Shown: piece by piece, positions 44,677 through 53,284 of the stretch
How the letters are laid out: each line of letters opens with the position of its first letter
Position numbering within the stretch: the stretch's first letter is position 1
NCBI GenBank assembly: GCA_951813065.1
Contig: CATOTH010000001.1
Location: 843,609 to 907,608, forward strand
DNA from: an uncultured Bryobacterales bacterium
GTDB lineage: Bacteria; Acidobacteriota; Terriglobia; Bryobacterales; UBA6623
Length of the DNA: 64,000 nt
Direction: 5' to 3'
The notes under the pieces: model-generated
What the model was told of the DNA's origin: nothing
Seen by the model: the letters and a program-made list of their open reading frames with translations, nothing else
The model's database searches: none
Translations under genes and position numbers: made by a program

Positions 44677-45699
44677 ATGACTTGGATTAACAGGACCCTG
44701 CCGATTGTACTGGCTCTTTCCCTCGTCTGCACGGCGTTCGGAAAGGACGAGAAAGATGCCCCTGCCAAGAAGGCTCCGAAGAACCAGAAGCAGGACGTCG
44801 AGGCGATCGGCGAGCGCCAGATCGCCAAGGGCCCGAACTTCTACTCGATTCAAAAAGAGATCGCGCTGGGCAAGCGCATGGCCCAAGATGTCGAGCGCCA
44901 CTCCAAGATCATCGATGACCCGGTTATTGCGGAGTATGTGAGCCGGGTCGGACAGAACCTGGTTCGCAATTCCGATGCGAAGGTGCCGTTCACCATCAAA
45001 TTGATCGACAGCGCCGACGTCAACGCATTTGCCCTGCCAGGCGGCTTTTTCTTTGTGAACAGCGGCCTGATGCTCCGTGCGGAGAGTGAATCGGAGCTTG
45101 CCGGCGTCATGGCACACGAGATCGCGCATGTAGCCGCCCGTCACGGAACACGCCAGGCCACCAAGGGGCAGCTGATTAGCATTGCGACGATTCCACTGAT
45201 GTTCATCGGTGGTTGGACCGGCTATGGAATCTACCAGGCGAGTTCGTTCCTGATTCCGATGACGTTCCTGAGGTTCTCCCGCGGCATGGAATCGGAAGCG
45301 GACTTCCTCGGGGTCCAGTACCTCTACAAGAGCGGGTACGATCCGACATCATTCATCGACTTCTTCGAGAAGATGCTTGCCGACGAGAAACGCAAGCCGG
45401 GCACGATTTCAAAGTTCTTCCGAAGTCATCCCCCGCATGGCTCCCGGATCCGCAAGACCCAGAAAACGATCAACGAACTGCTCCCGAATCGGTCGGAATA
45501 CGTCGTGACCACCTCGGAGTTCCTGCAGGTCAAGGAGCGGCTTGAGCAACTCGTGCTGCGCCGCAAGTCAACGACAGACGATCCCACCAAGCCGCGCCTC
45601 CGGCGAACCAGCGCAGGAGGTACCATCCCGACGGACGACATCGACGTTGAGTCGACCGAGGAAGAGGAGGACGAGCGTCCGACGTTGAAGCGGCGTTGA
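44677..45699 (+). CDS. M48-family metalloprotease (BepA/LoiP-like)
   Basis: A 340-residue exported zinc metalloprotease. The signal peptide is NRTLPIVLALSLVCTAFG. The catalytic motif is HEIAH in GVMAHEIAHVAARHGTRQ, and the downstream Glu ligand is in GMESEADFLGVQYLYKSGYD. FALPGGFFFVNSGLMLRAES is typical of the family. The C-terminus is a charged tail (DIDVESTEEEEDERPTLKRR) of low complexity. Relatives such as BepA, LoiP and YcaL act on misfolded outer-membrane proteins in the periplasm. The start at 44677 has GGAGTGATCGGA just upstream. It converges with glmS with 15 bases between the stops. Confidence 0.9.
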   Translation: MTWINRTLPIVLALSLVCTAFGKDEKDAPAKKAPKNQKQDVEAIGERQIAKGPNFYSIQKEIALGKRMAQDVERHSKIIDDPVIAEYVSRVGQNLVRNSDAKVPFTIKLIDSADVNAFALPGGFFFVNSGLMLRAESESELAGVMAHEIAHVAARHGTRQATKGQLISIATIPLMFIGGWTGYGIYQASSFLIPMTFLRFSRGMESEADFLGVQYLYKSGYDPTSFIDFFEKMLADEKRKPGTISKFFRSHPPHGSRIRKTQKTINELLPNRSEYVVTTSEFLQVKERLEQLVLRRKSTTDDPTKPRLRRTSAGGTIPTDDIDVESTEEEEDERPTLKRR

Positions 45700-45714
45700 G
45701 CTGCGGGGCGGCTC

Positions 45715-47571
45715 CTAACCGCCGGTAACGCTCTTTCCGAGATCTCGGGGTTGATCGATATCGTACCCGCGCAGTGCGGCGACGTGGTACGCCAGCAACT
45801 GTAGCGGAACGATCGTCACGATCGGCTGCAGGAGTTCGGAAGTCGACGGAATCCGAATGATTTCGTGCGCGTTTTCCCGCAGGCGGTCGTCATCTTGGTT
45901 CGTCACGCAAATCACGCGGCCCTGCCGTGCGGCCACTTCGCCGATCTGCGCAACGGTCTTCTCGTAGCGCAGGCGGCTCAACCGATGTTTGTCATCGACG
46001 GTCGCGATCACCACAACGAACATGTCAGCGTCAATCAGCGCTTTGGGGCCGTGCCGCATCTCCCCTCCCGCGCAACCCTCGGCAGAGATGTGGGCTAGTT
46101 CCTGCAGCTTGCGCGCTCCTTCCAGAGCGATCGGGAAATGAAGGCCTCGGCCGAGGTAGAGGAACTTGCTGCCATGCGCGACATGCCGTGCAAGCCGCTC
46201 GCAGCTTAGTGTGAGCTCCAACGCGGACTCGACCAGGCTCGGCAGTTCGAGAAGGTCGCGAGCGCACTGCTTTGATAGCTCGGGCGGAAGCTTGCCGCGA
46301 ACCTGGCCCAGATGCATCGCAAACAGGTACAGCGCGACTAGTTGGCTGGTGAACGATTTGGTCGACAGGGCTGCCAGTTCCGGGCCTGCCTGGGTGTAGA
46401 TTCCCCCGCGTGCAGTCTTGGCGATCGTCGATTCCTCCGAGTTGCACACGGCGACGGTCTTCGACCCCCTTGCGTGGGCGAGCTTGAGGCACGCCACCGA
46501 GTCGGGCGTCTCCCCGGATTGGCTTAGAACCAAGGTCAATACCTTCCGGTCTATGAGCGGCTCGCTGTAGCGGAATTCGCTGCCGTATTCGACCTCGACG
46601 TGCACGCGGGCAAGACGCTCGATCATGGCCTTGGCTGTCAGAGCGGAGTGCCAGGAGCTGCCGCACCCGATCATGTTCAGGTGTCCTATGTCTCGCAATT
46701 CTCGTGACGTGACGCCGAGTTCGTCGAGAACCACCTCGCCGGTTTCTTCGTCCAATCGGCCGAGGGCGGTCTCGCGGATCGCTCGCGGCTGTTCGAAGAT
46801 TTCCTTGACCATGAAGTGCTTGTACCCGCTTCGTTCAGCCATTAGCGGATCCCAGCGGACGTGATCGACCATCCGAGACACCGGAAGCCCCTCCGAGTCC
46901 ATCACCCGCACGCCGCGCGCGGTGACAACGGCAATGTCGCCGTCCTCGAGTTGGATCATGTCGCGAGAGCGGTTCAGGATCGCCCTGACATCGGTTGCGA
47001 TGAAATGCTCACGCTTTCCCAGGCCGATCAACACTGACAGCCCTCGTCGGGCAACGACAACCTTGCCTGGCTCATCCTCGGCAATGGCAGCGAAGGCGCA
47101 GCTGCCCCCAACCTCAGCCGTGGCGCGCTGCACGGCTTCCTCTAGGGGTGCACCGTCCTCACGCTGGCTGACCACAAGTCGCGTCAGGACGTCCGCATCG
47201 GAGCTTTCGGGATCTGCTGGGAGCGCGACCGAGTAGCGCGACCTAAGGTCTGCCATGTTGGTCGGCTTGCCACAAAGCACCACAGCGAGACTGCGGGGAG
47301 CGGCTGGCGCGGGGCCGTCCGGAGAGGCGGAGCTTGCTTGGGCCGCCGTCCAACTGGCGTGGCCGATTCCGTAGGTGCCGCGAACGGGGTCCATTCGCAC
47401 TGCTGCCTGGAGGTTGCGCAACTTGCCGGCGGCCCGACGGACGTGAAAGGCCTTTGCCGATCCCACCGCAAGGCCAGTGGAGTCGTAGCCGCGATATTCC
47501 AGACGTCTCAGGGCTTCGAGAATGATTGGGCCGGCTTGCTTGCTTCCAACGTATCCTATGATTCCGGCCAT
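45715..47571 (-). CDS. glmS: GlmS-like aminotransferase with degenerate glutaminase domain
   Basis: Related to glucosamine-6-phosphate synthase (618 residues, normal length). The two SIS domains for fructose-6-phosphate look intact: GCGSSWHSALTAKAMIERLA, LVLSQSGETPDSVACLKLAH, GCAGGEMRHGPKALIDADMF and the C-terminal DIDQPRDLGKSVTGG. The glutaminase half is not: the family begins MCGIIGYVG with Cys as the nucleophile, but this protein begins MAGIIGYVGSKQAGP. The usual HTRWATHG block is replaced by HASWTAAQASSASP, and HNGIIENY by LCGKPTNMADL. Hydrolysis of glutamine should be lost. It could use free ammonia, act as a deaminase/isomerase, or depend on another protein for nitrogen. purS lies 21 bases upstream on the same strand. 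Confidence 0.88.
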   Translation of the reverse strand: MAGIIGYVGSKQAGPIILEALRRLEYRGYDSTGLAVGSAKAFHVRRAAGKLRNLQAAVRMDPVRGTYGIGHASWTAAQASSASPDGPAPAAPRSLAVVLCGKPTNMADLRSRYSVALPADPESSDADVLTRLVVSQREDGAPLEEAVQRATAEVGGSCAFAAIAEDEPGKVVVARRGLSVLIGLGKREHFIATDVRAILNRSRDMIQLEDGDIAVVTARGVRVMDSEGLPVSRMVDHVRWDPLMAERSGYKHFMVKEIFEQPRAIRETALGRLDEETGEVVLDELGVTSRELRDIGHLNMIGCGSSWHSALTAKAMIERLARVHVEVEYGSEFRYSEPLIDRKVLTLVLSQSGETPDSVACLKLAHARGSKTVAVCNSEESTIAKTARGGIYTQAGPELAALSTKSFTSQLVALYLFAMHLGQVRGKLPPELSKQCARDLLELPSLVESALELTLSCERLARHVAHGSKFLYLGRGLHFPIALEGARKLQELAHISAEGCAGGEMRHGPKALIDADMFVVVIATVDDKHRLSRLRYEKTVAQIGEVAARQGRVICVTNQDDDRLRENAHEIIRIPSTSELLQPIVTIVPLQLLAYHVAALRGYDIDQPRDLGKSVTGG

Positions 47572-47592
47572 TGGACGGGTACCAGCCTTGGC

Positions 47593-47838
47593 CTAGTCCA
47601 GGACGGTTACGTCGTAGTCTTCGATCACGGGATTTGCCAGCACCTCCGCGGCCAACTTTTCAAGGTTGAGCCGCGCCGATTCTCGGCTCGGTCCCGGTGC
47701 CAGTTCGATCTCGAAAAACTTGCCTTGCCGAACCGCAAGGACATCATCGTGACCATGGCTCTGCAAGGCCTTCGTAATCGCGCGCCCCTGCGGATCGAGG
47801 ACGGTCTTCTTCAGCGCGACCTGGATGATTGCCTTCAT
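47593..47838 (-). CDS. purS: Phosphoribosylformylglycinamidine synthase subunit PurS
   Basis: An 81-residue small subunit of the three-part FGAM synthase of purine synthesis. The sequence KAIIQVALKKTVLDPQGRAI and LQSHGHDDVLAVRQGKFFEI, with ANPVIEDYDVTVLD at the end, matches PurS well. PurS normally precedes purQ and purL, which are not here; instead the glmS-like gene follows 21 bases later. PurS joins the glutaminase PurQ to the synthase PurL. It and GlmS therefore both belong to systems in which ammonia made from glutamine is passed to a synthase, but a direct link is speculation. Confidence 0.9.
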   Translation of the reverse strand: MKAIIQVALKKTVLDPQGRAITKALQSHGHDDVLAVRQGKFFEIELAPGPSRESARLNLEKLAAEVLANPVIEDYDVTVLD

Positions 47839-48409
47839 GCCTCATTATATTGCCGCGTCTGTCCAAGTGCCCGAAGCGGCCCCCGAACGGCTGCCGCTCG
47901 GCCTGCGCCACTCGCGTGACGAGGTCGCGTGTCGGAACGAACTGGTCGCGGAAACGGCCGCGTGGGTCTTTGCTGGACGTTGGCCGGTTCGATATCGGGA
48001 TCGGGCAAGTCCTGTCCTTCGGGGCTGCCACGATTCCTACTTGATTGGGTCGCGGGTGCGGAGTTCACGGAACAGCGTGAAGTCGAGGTCACGCGAGAGA
48101 GCAATGCTTCGACGCCATGCGCCAGACAGATTGCGGCGGCCCTGGCGTTGTGCACTGCGGCACCATGGACTCCGGTCTTTGTACAAGAGCGATCAGAACC
48201 GGACGGAAGTTATCGGTCTCGCCGATGAGGGAATTCGATGGAGAGGGGGGCTGCTGAGCCGCTTGGAAGCGAGCGCTCGAACGAGCGGGCGAGTGTCTGT
48301 TCGACGGCTCGCCGGTGCTGGGCAGTCAGCGGTCTTCTTCGATGGCGGCTTGATCCTCCCTGTCGATCCTTGGGAGGGTGACCGGGCGGTCCGGCAGCCT
48401 TCGCACTGG
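47839..48409. other. 571-base gap between mnmE and purS
   Basis: Long open frames exist on both strands, but none resembles a known protein, and their composition looks like GC-driven noise. If mnmE and purS are on one transcript this is an unusually long untranslated spacer. Confidence 0.4.
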
Positions 48410-49780
48410 CTATTTTCCGATGCAGAATGTCGAGAAGATCCTGTCCAGGATATCGTCCAGGGTGGTTCCCCCGGTGATCGAGTCCAAGGGAGCGAGAGCC
48501 TCGTACAGGTCGATCAGGATCATCTCGTGGGGCGTTTGGCTGTCGACTGCAGCCGCTGCCTTCTCTAGAGCTCCGAGCATTTCGCGCAGCAACCGTTCTT
48601 GCCGAATATTCGTGACCAACGACTCCTCGTGCATACCCTCGAGCCCGGGCGCTGCTTGTTCCAGGATCTTCGCGCGCAATTCGGAGACTCCCTCGCCGGT
48701 CTTCGCGGACACCCGCACCATGGGGCTCTGCCCGAGATAGCGCTCCTCGAGGTCCTGCTTGTTCCCAACCAGTAGCGCGGGGCACGCCTCGAGAGTTCGC
48801 TGCCAGAGCTCGATGTCTGATCCCGCCGCCCGCTCAGAGAGGTCAACTACGACGAGAGCGCAATCGGCGCTCGCCAAGGCCTGCCAGGATCGCTCGACCC
48901 CTTCGGATTCGATTACGTTGCTGCTGGCCCGGATACCGGCGGTGTCGATCAGTTCAACCGGAATTCCGTCAAACGAGGCGTTCTCGCTGATTGCATCGCG
49001 GGTTGTCCCGGCTGTTGGGTTGACGATCGCCCTGTCTCGCCCCAACAGGCGGTTGAAGAGGCTGGACTTGCCGACATTGGGACGGCCGACAATCGCGAGC
49101 TTCAGTCCGCCCCGCACGACCTTACCGACCGAGAACCCGTCTGCCAGCGCCGAGACCTCTTCGCGAACGGGTGCAAGCCGACCTAGGATCTCGTCCTTGC
49201 CCGCGATGTCGATGTCGTCTTCGGCGAAATCGATGCCGGCTTCAAGCAGTGCGATGAGTTCGACGAGCTGCGACTTGACAGCGCGCAGCTTTCCGGAGAG
49301 TGCGCCGATCGTCTGGCGCGCAGCCACTCGGGCCTGGTACAGCGTCGTGGCGTCGATCAGGTCGCGCACGCCTTCGGCTTGGACCAAGTCCATGCGACCG
49401 TTGCGAAAGGCGCGGCGGGTGAATTCGCCGGGGGTCGCAAGCCGCGCACCCAATTCCAGCGACCTCTCAATCGCGAACCTGAGCACCGGGGGCGAGCCAT
49501 GACAGGAAACCTCGACTACGTCCTCGCCTGTATAGCTTGCCGGTCCCGGATAGAGAGTGGCCAGCACTTGATCGACCTCGGCGCCCGCGCTGTCAACCAT
49601 TGGCCCTAGCGCGGCGGTTCGAGGAGACAGCGACTTGCACCGCACCAACATCCGGGCGATCTCTTCTGCCCGTGGCCCGGACAGCCTCACGACGCCGATT
49701 GCCGAGCGCCCTGGCGGGGTCGATGGCGCAACGATCGTGTCGCTGTCACTGGCCGGCAGGTTCGGGTCGATCGGTGGCAC
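48410..49780 (-). CDS. mnmE: tRNA modification GTPase MnmE
   Basis: MnmE works with MnmG to modify wobble uridine in tRNA (cmnm5U/nm5U). The protein of 456 residues has the N-terminal folate-binding domain (TIVAPSTPPGRSAIGVVRLS), the helical domain (IALLEAGIDFAEDDIDIAGK), the GTPase with G1 GRPNVGKSSLFNRLLG, G2/G3 GTTRDAISEN and IDTAGIRASSNVIESEGVER, the G4 motif NKQD, and the C-terminal catalytic Cys in STFCIGK. It closes the rpmH-rnpA-yidD-yidC-jag-mnmE cluster. mnmG is not present in the window. Confidence 0.95.
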   Translation of the reverse strand: MPPIDPNLPASDSDTIVAPSTPPGRSAIGVVRLSGPRAEEIARMLVRCKSLSPRTAALGPMVDSAGAEVDQVLATLYPGPASYTGEDVVEVSCHGSPPVLRFAIERSLELGARLATPGEFTRRAFRNGRMDLVQAEGVRDLIDATTLYQARVAARQTIGALSGKLRAVKSQLVELIALLEAGIDFAEDDIDIAGKDEILGRLAPVREEVSALADGFSVGKVVRGGLKLAIVGRPNVGKSSLFNRLLGRDRAIVNPTAGTTRDAISENASFDGIPVELIDTAGIRASSNVIESEGVERSWQALASADCALVVVDLSERAAGSDIELWQRTLEACPALLVGNKQDLEERYLGQSPMVRVSAKTGEGVSELRAKILEQAAPGLEGMHEESLVTNIRQERLLREMLGALEKAAAAVDSQTPHEMILIDLYEALAPLDSITGGTTLDDILDRIFSTFCIGK

Positions 49781-49854
49781 GGCTTCTGGCTCGGCCGTCG
49801 CTTCGCCGGGCGCCGTGTCTGATTGCGCAGCGGCGAAGCCCTTGGCGATACCGC

Positions 49855-50352
49855 CTAGTCACGTTTTGATTCGATGACGGTGTAGCGGTTCGGAGGGACA
49901 CCTTCAGAGAAAGTGGTGATCGAATCGTAGCCGCGTAGGCTGATATGCACGATGCGGCGTTCTCGCGAGGTCATCGGCTGGAAAGTGAAGCGCTTGCCGG
50001 TGCGAATCACCTGCTCCGCGGCTTTCTTGGCGGTCAGGCACAGCTCGTCGATCCGCACCATGCGGTACTCGTCCACGTCGAACAGCAGTCGATGCCGATC
50101 GTGATGCGGGATGCGGAGAGCCTCAACCGTGAGTTGCTCAAGGGAGAGCAGCAGTTCCCCGCGGCGTTGCAGCAGCAGCGAGGTGTCATCACCGTCGAAG
50201 TCGACAGCGATTTCGGGGCCGATATCCTTTTCGCTGCGATCAACCGTGAATATGTCGTACTCAAGGTCCAGGTCCGCAGCGTCCAGGACAGGGTCCAGGA
50301 ATGCCTCGATCCTAGAGCCTAGTGCGTCTACCGTCCACTCGATATCTGCCAT
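49855..50352 (-). CDS. jag: KH/R3H RNA-binding protein (Jag)
   Basis: A 165-residue RNA-binding protein of the Jag/KhpB family, found between yidC and mnmE in many bacteria. The middle part is KH-like (LLLQRRGELLLSLEQLTVEA), and the C-terminal R3H domain has MTSRERRIVHISLRGYDSIT with FSEGVPPNRYTVIESKRD. The N-terminal Jag_N domain is not obvious; instead there is an acidic stretch (DLDLEYDIFTVDRSEKDIGP). Position and domain order support the name. It is 35 bases downstream of yidC. Confidence 0.88.
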   Translation of the reverse strand: MADIEWTVDALGSRIEAFLDPVLDAADLDLEYDIFTVDRSEKDIGPEIAVDFDGDDTSLLLQRRGELLLSLEQLTVEALRIPHHDRHRLLFDVDEYRMVRIDELCLTAKKAAEQVIRTGKRFTFQPMTSRERRIVHISLRGYDSITTFSEGVPPNRYTVIESKRD

Positions 50353-50387
50353 GGGGTCCGACCTGTCTCGACCGGCGGGATACGCAG

Positions 50388-52106
50388 CTACCGGGCACGC
50401 TTCTTTTTCTTGCCACGCTGTGGCCCCGACTCAAGCTGCAGTTTCTCCTGCGGCAACCGGTTCAAGATGAGTTGCTGGCCTATGCCGACACAATTGGTGG
50501 TCAGCCAGTATAGCACCAGGCCCGCTTGGAACTGGTAGAAGATGAAGCCGAAGATCAGTGGCATGAACTTCATCAGACGCGCTTGGGTGGCGTCTGTTGT
50601 CGGCGTCGGTGTCAGTGATTGCGACCAGAACTGGGTAGCCACCATGGCTAGCGGCAGGATCCGAATTGGCAGCGTTTCCGGGTTGGCCAGATCGGTAACC
50701 CACAGCCATTCGGCCTGGCGCACTTCGATCGCCACGGTCAGGAGCTGGTAGAACGCGAAGAAGAAGGGCATCTGCAGCAATATGGGCAGGCAACCGCCGA
50801 CCGGATTGGCGTTGTGCTTCTTGTAGAGGGCTTGCAACTCCTCGTTCTGCTTCGCCTTGCGGGGATCCCGCATCTTCACGCCCTTGTACCTGTTATTGAT
50901 CTGCTTGACGAGCGGCTGCAGTTGCTGCATCTTCCGCATCGACTTGGTGCTCTTGTACTTGAGGGGGAACAGAATCGTGTTGATGAGGATCGTGACAATC
51001 ACGATGCTCCAGCCCCAGTTCGAGACGATGTTGCCGTAGACCCACCGGAGCATTGCAAACAGGGGCTCGGCGATGAATGCAAAGAACCCGAAGTTGACGA
51101 TTCCGCGAAACGCGTTGCCTACGCCTTCAACGCTGGCGAGCGAATCTCGGCTCTTGGGGCCCACGTACACCCGGAGCCGGTTGGTCGGCGCTCCTCCGAA
51201 CGCGGCGGCGGCGTAGACCGCCGGATCATCGGCATCCGAGCCAACCGGCACGATCTTGACGGCGCTGGTCTCGATGCGGATCGCTTCGGCTGGTTCCGGG
51301 ATAGCGGCTGCCGTGAAAAACAGGTCGGAAATTCCCACGAATGGGTACGGCCCTTCATGGGAGATACGTTCGTCCTCGGCATCTGATGCCGCGATATGCT
51401 CGATGTCTCCGGCATCGTAATAGAAGGTCTCGCTGTGTGTCTCGTTGCCTACCTGCGCGGTGTCTCCGAAGCCGCCGCCCCAGCCGATCAGGTGACGCTG
51501 AGGCCGACCGCCTTCGGCGACCTCGGTTTCCACCTCCACGACGTAGCCATCGCGTTGGAAGCCGAACGTCTTGCGGATACCCAAGCCATTCTTGTTGTAT
51601 TCGAACACCAGGGTCTCCGGGGCACGCCGCAACGTAGGGCCCGGATTGACCTTGAACAACGCGTCATCCGAGCCTGCCAAGTCGTCTCCCCCGGAAAGCA
51701 CTAACCGGAACGGCGCGCCGAATTGCTCGGCGCCGCCCTGGTGGACTAAGTCCAGGGGATTGCCGGCAGCGTCGTTATAGTTCTTCAGGACCCAGTGTTT
51801 CACCGTGGCGCCGCGGTTCGTGAATTCCACACGTAGCGTATCGGTCTCGATCACCACCTCTTCCTCGCGACTGGCCTCGATCAACTGCTCGTCGGGAGGG
51901 GATTCAATCGCGGGACTTGAAGGTACTGCGGTGCTCGCCGCGTCGGGCGCGGCCGTCTCGACAGTTTCGGAAGCCACCTGCGTTTCTGTCGGCTGCTCCG
52001 GGCGTGGCGCGAAGTAGAAATAGCCACCCATTACCACGGCGGACAGCAGCGCAGCCATCACCATCCGTCGCTGGATGAACTGTTCGTCGTTGAGGGGCTC
52101 AGGCAT
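50388..52106 (-). CDS. yidC: Membrane protein insertase YidC
   Basis: YidC inserts inner-membrane proteins alone or with SecYEG. The 572-residue protein has the first helix (VMAALLSAVVMGGYFYFAP), a large periplasmic domain (about residues 55-340), then the five-helix core with IVNFGFFAFIAEPLFAMLRW, WSIVIVTILINTILFPLKYK, GGCLPILLQMPFFFAFYQLL and FYQFQAGLVLYWLTTNCVGI. The C-terminus is basic (GPQRGKKKKRAR), favouring ribosome contact. The long periplasmic domain is typical of Gram-negative bacteria. Its start overlaps the yidD stop by 8 bases. Confidence 0.95.
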   Translation of the reverse strand: MPEPLNDEQFIQRRMVMAALLSAVVMGGYFYFAPRPEQPTETQVASETVETAAPDAASTAVPSSPAIESPPDEQLIEASREEEVVIETDTLRVEFTNRGATVKHWVLKNYNDAAGNPLDLVHQGGAEQFGAPFRLVLSGGDDLAGSDDALFKVNPGPTLRRAPETLVFEYNKNGLGIRKTFGFQRDGYVVEVETEVAEGGRPQRHLIGWGGGFGDTAQVGNETHSETFYYDAGDIEHIAASDAEDERISHEGPYPFVGISDLFFTAAAIPEPAEAIRIETSAVKIVPVGSDADDPAVYAAAAFGGAPTNRLRVYVGPKSRDSLASVEGVGNAFRGIVNFGFFAFIAEPLFAMLRWVYGNIVSNWGWSIVIVTILINTILFPLKYKSTKSMRKMQQLQPLVKQINNRYKGVKMRDPRKAKQNEELQALYKKHNANPVGGCLPILLQMPFFFAFYQLLTVAIEVRQAEWLWVTDLANPETLPIRILPLAMVATQFWSQSLTPTPTTDATQARLMKFMPLIFGFIFYQFQAGLVLYWLTTNCVGIGQQLILNRLPQEKLQLESGPQRGKKKKRAR

Positions 52107-52392
52107 CCTTTGGACCAGTGAGTTCAGGAACCGGATCGATCCCGCCGGGCGAGAAGGGCCGGCAGCGGAGAAGGCGTTTGAGGGCCAGCCACGAACCCTG
52201 CGGGAGGCCGTGGGTCACAATGGCTTGCCGGGCGTACTCGGAGCAGGTCGGATGGAACTTGCAGGCCGAGCAGAGCAGCGGCGAAATCGTTGTCTTGTAC
52301 ATCCATAGCACGGTCACCGCGATGCGCTGTGGAACCGTCTGGGGGCTGGTTGGCTCCAACGGGCGCACAGGTGCTGCGACTGGTTCACTCAA
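52099..52392 (-). CDS. yidD: Membrane protein insertion efficiency factor YidD
   Basis: A 97-residue YidD protein: RIAVTVLWMYKTTISPLLCS followed by ACKFHPTCSEYARQAIVTHG and LKRLLRCRPFSPGGIDPVPE, with the conserved Cys residues and the HPTCSEYA motif. It assists membrane-protein insertion by YidC. The start appears to be TTG at 52392, overlapping the rnpA stop by 8 bases, followed by a Pro-rich N-terminal stretch ([20 protein letters not shown]) not common in the family. Tight overlap with both neighbours suggests coupling. Confidence 0.85.
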   Translation of the reverse strand: MSEPVAAPVRPLEPTSPQTVPQRIAVTVLWMYKTTISPLLCSACKFHPTCSEYARQAIVTHGLPQGSWLALKRLLRCRPFSPGGIDPVPELTGPKDA

Positions 52393-52861
52393 ACCGGCGG
52401 GCGGCTTGTGGCAGCACTCGGACAATCTCGTTCTCCACATCTTGGGCGTGCGCCTTGGCCAGCGACCGCCGCGCGTGCAGCACCACGTCCAAGCCATCCG
52501 GCAACAAGCTCCAGTTCTTGCGCACCGCCTCTCGCAGAAGTCGCTTGCAGTGGTTTCGAACCGCTGCGTTGCCGATCTTGCGCGTAACCGTCAGTCCGAT
52601 GCGGGATGGTAGACCAGACCCGGTCGCGAGCGCGAATACAGTGAAGTGCTTGGCGCCGAGCCGAACTCCTCCATGATAGACCGCTTGGTAGTCGCCGCGC
52701 TTGCGAATGCGGCGGGCTTGCGGGAAACCGGATCCCGGTAACGAGTCGCAGGTGGGCCGTGAACTACTCGTCGCTGACGCTGAGACGCGTGCGGCCCTTG
52801 GCTCGACGGGCGGCGAGCACGCGCCGTCCCCCGGGGGTCCGCATCCGGATGCGAAAACCAT
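52385..52861 (-). CDS. rnpA: Ribonuclease P protein component, overlapping rpmH
   Basis: The protein subunit of RNase P, which matures tRNA 5' ends. The conserved part starts [20 protein letters not shown] and includes [30 protein letters not shown] and [20 protein letters not shown]. Between the rpmH stop and this conserved part there is no ATG, GTG or TTG in frame. The nearest start is an ATG at 52861, inside rpmH, giving 158 residues with an N-terminal extension of about 48; the frame is open further back to an ATG at 52990, upstream of rpmH. In Thermus, rnpA and rpmH are known to overlap in this way. An unusual start codon such as ATT nearer the core cannot be excluded. Confidence 0.85.
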   Translation of the reverse strand: MVFASGCGPPGDGACSPPVEPRAARVSASATSSSRPTCDSLPGSGFPQARRIRKRGDYQAVYHGGVRLGAKHFTVFALATGSGLPSRIGLTVTRKIGNAAVRNHCKRLLREAVRKNWSLLPDGLDVVLHARRSLAKAHAQDVENEIVRVLPQAARRFE

Positions 52862-52910
52862 GCTTCTTGGCTCTTCTGCGCCGGTTCGGCTGGTACGTTC
52901 TTTTCGGCAT
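52764..52910 (-). CDS. rpmH: 50S ribosomal protein L34
   Basis: Ribosomal protein L34, 48 residues: [20 protein letters not shown], then [20 protein letters not shown] and TRLSVSDE. The match to L34 is complete. AGGAGGGG precedes the ATG. It is the first gene of the conserved cluster and is embedded in the alternative frame of rnpA, which is open through the whole of it. It was found by reading the minus strand directly because it is short. Confidence 0.96.
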   Translation of the reverse strand: MPKRTYQPNRRRRAKKHGFRIRMRTPGGRRVLAARRAKGRTRLSVSDE

Positions 52911-53284
52911 GCGCAACCCCTCCTGGTTGCTTGCTCCCGGGCATCAGCCTCGCGGGAATCCTCAAGAATTGAGTCTAGCACAGCCGCCATTCGGCCGGGT
53001 TTCTTCAGGCTGTATCTTCAGGCTGGGTCGTGTCGACGGTATTGGAAATGATCCCATCCCGTTGACAACAACACCCGCTCCTGCTTTTCGCGCTATTAGA
53101 GAAAAAGCGGGAGTCTATGGCGAAGCTGAAGACGGCACACGGCGAACTGGCCGTGGGCACCCGCAGAACAGTGTGGGTGGCCCAATACCCGGTGACTGTC
53201 CGCCTGGGAATCCGTGCTAATGGCGATCGTCCTGACCGGTGCGACTCAGACAGACTTCATTCAGTCTACGGCGGGATGCCCGAC
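52911..53284. other. Region upstream of rpmH
   Basis: It should contain the promoter of the rpmH cluster on the minus strand. dnaA, the usual upstream neighbour, is absent. A small plus-strand open frame (from 53117) has a ribosome-like site but no recognisable content. No DnaA-box cluster was noticed. Confidence 0.35.
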
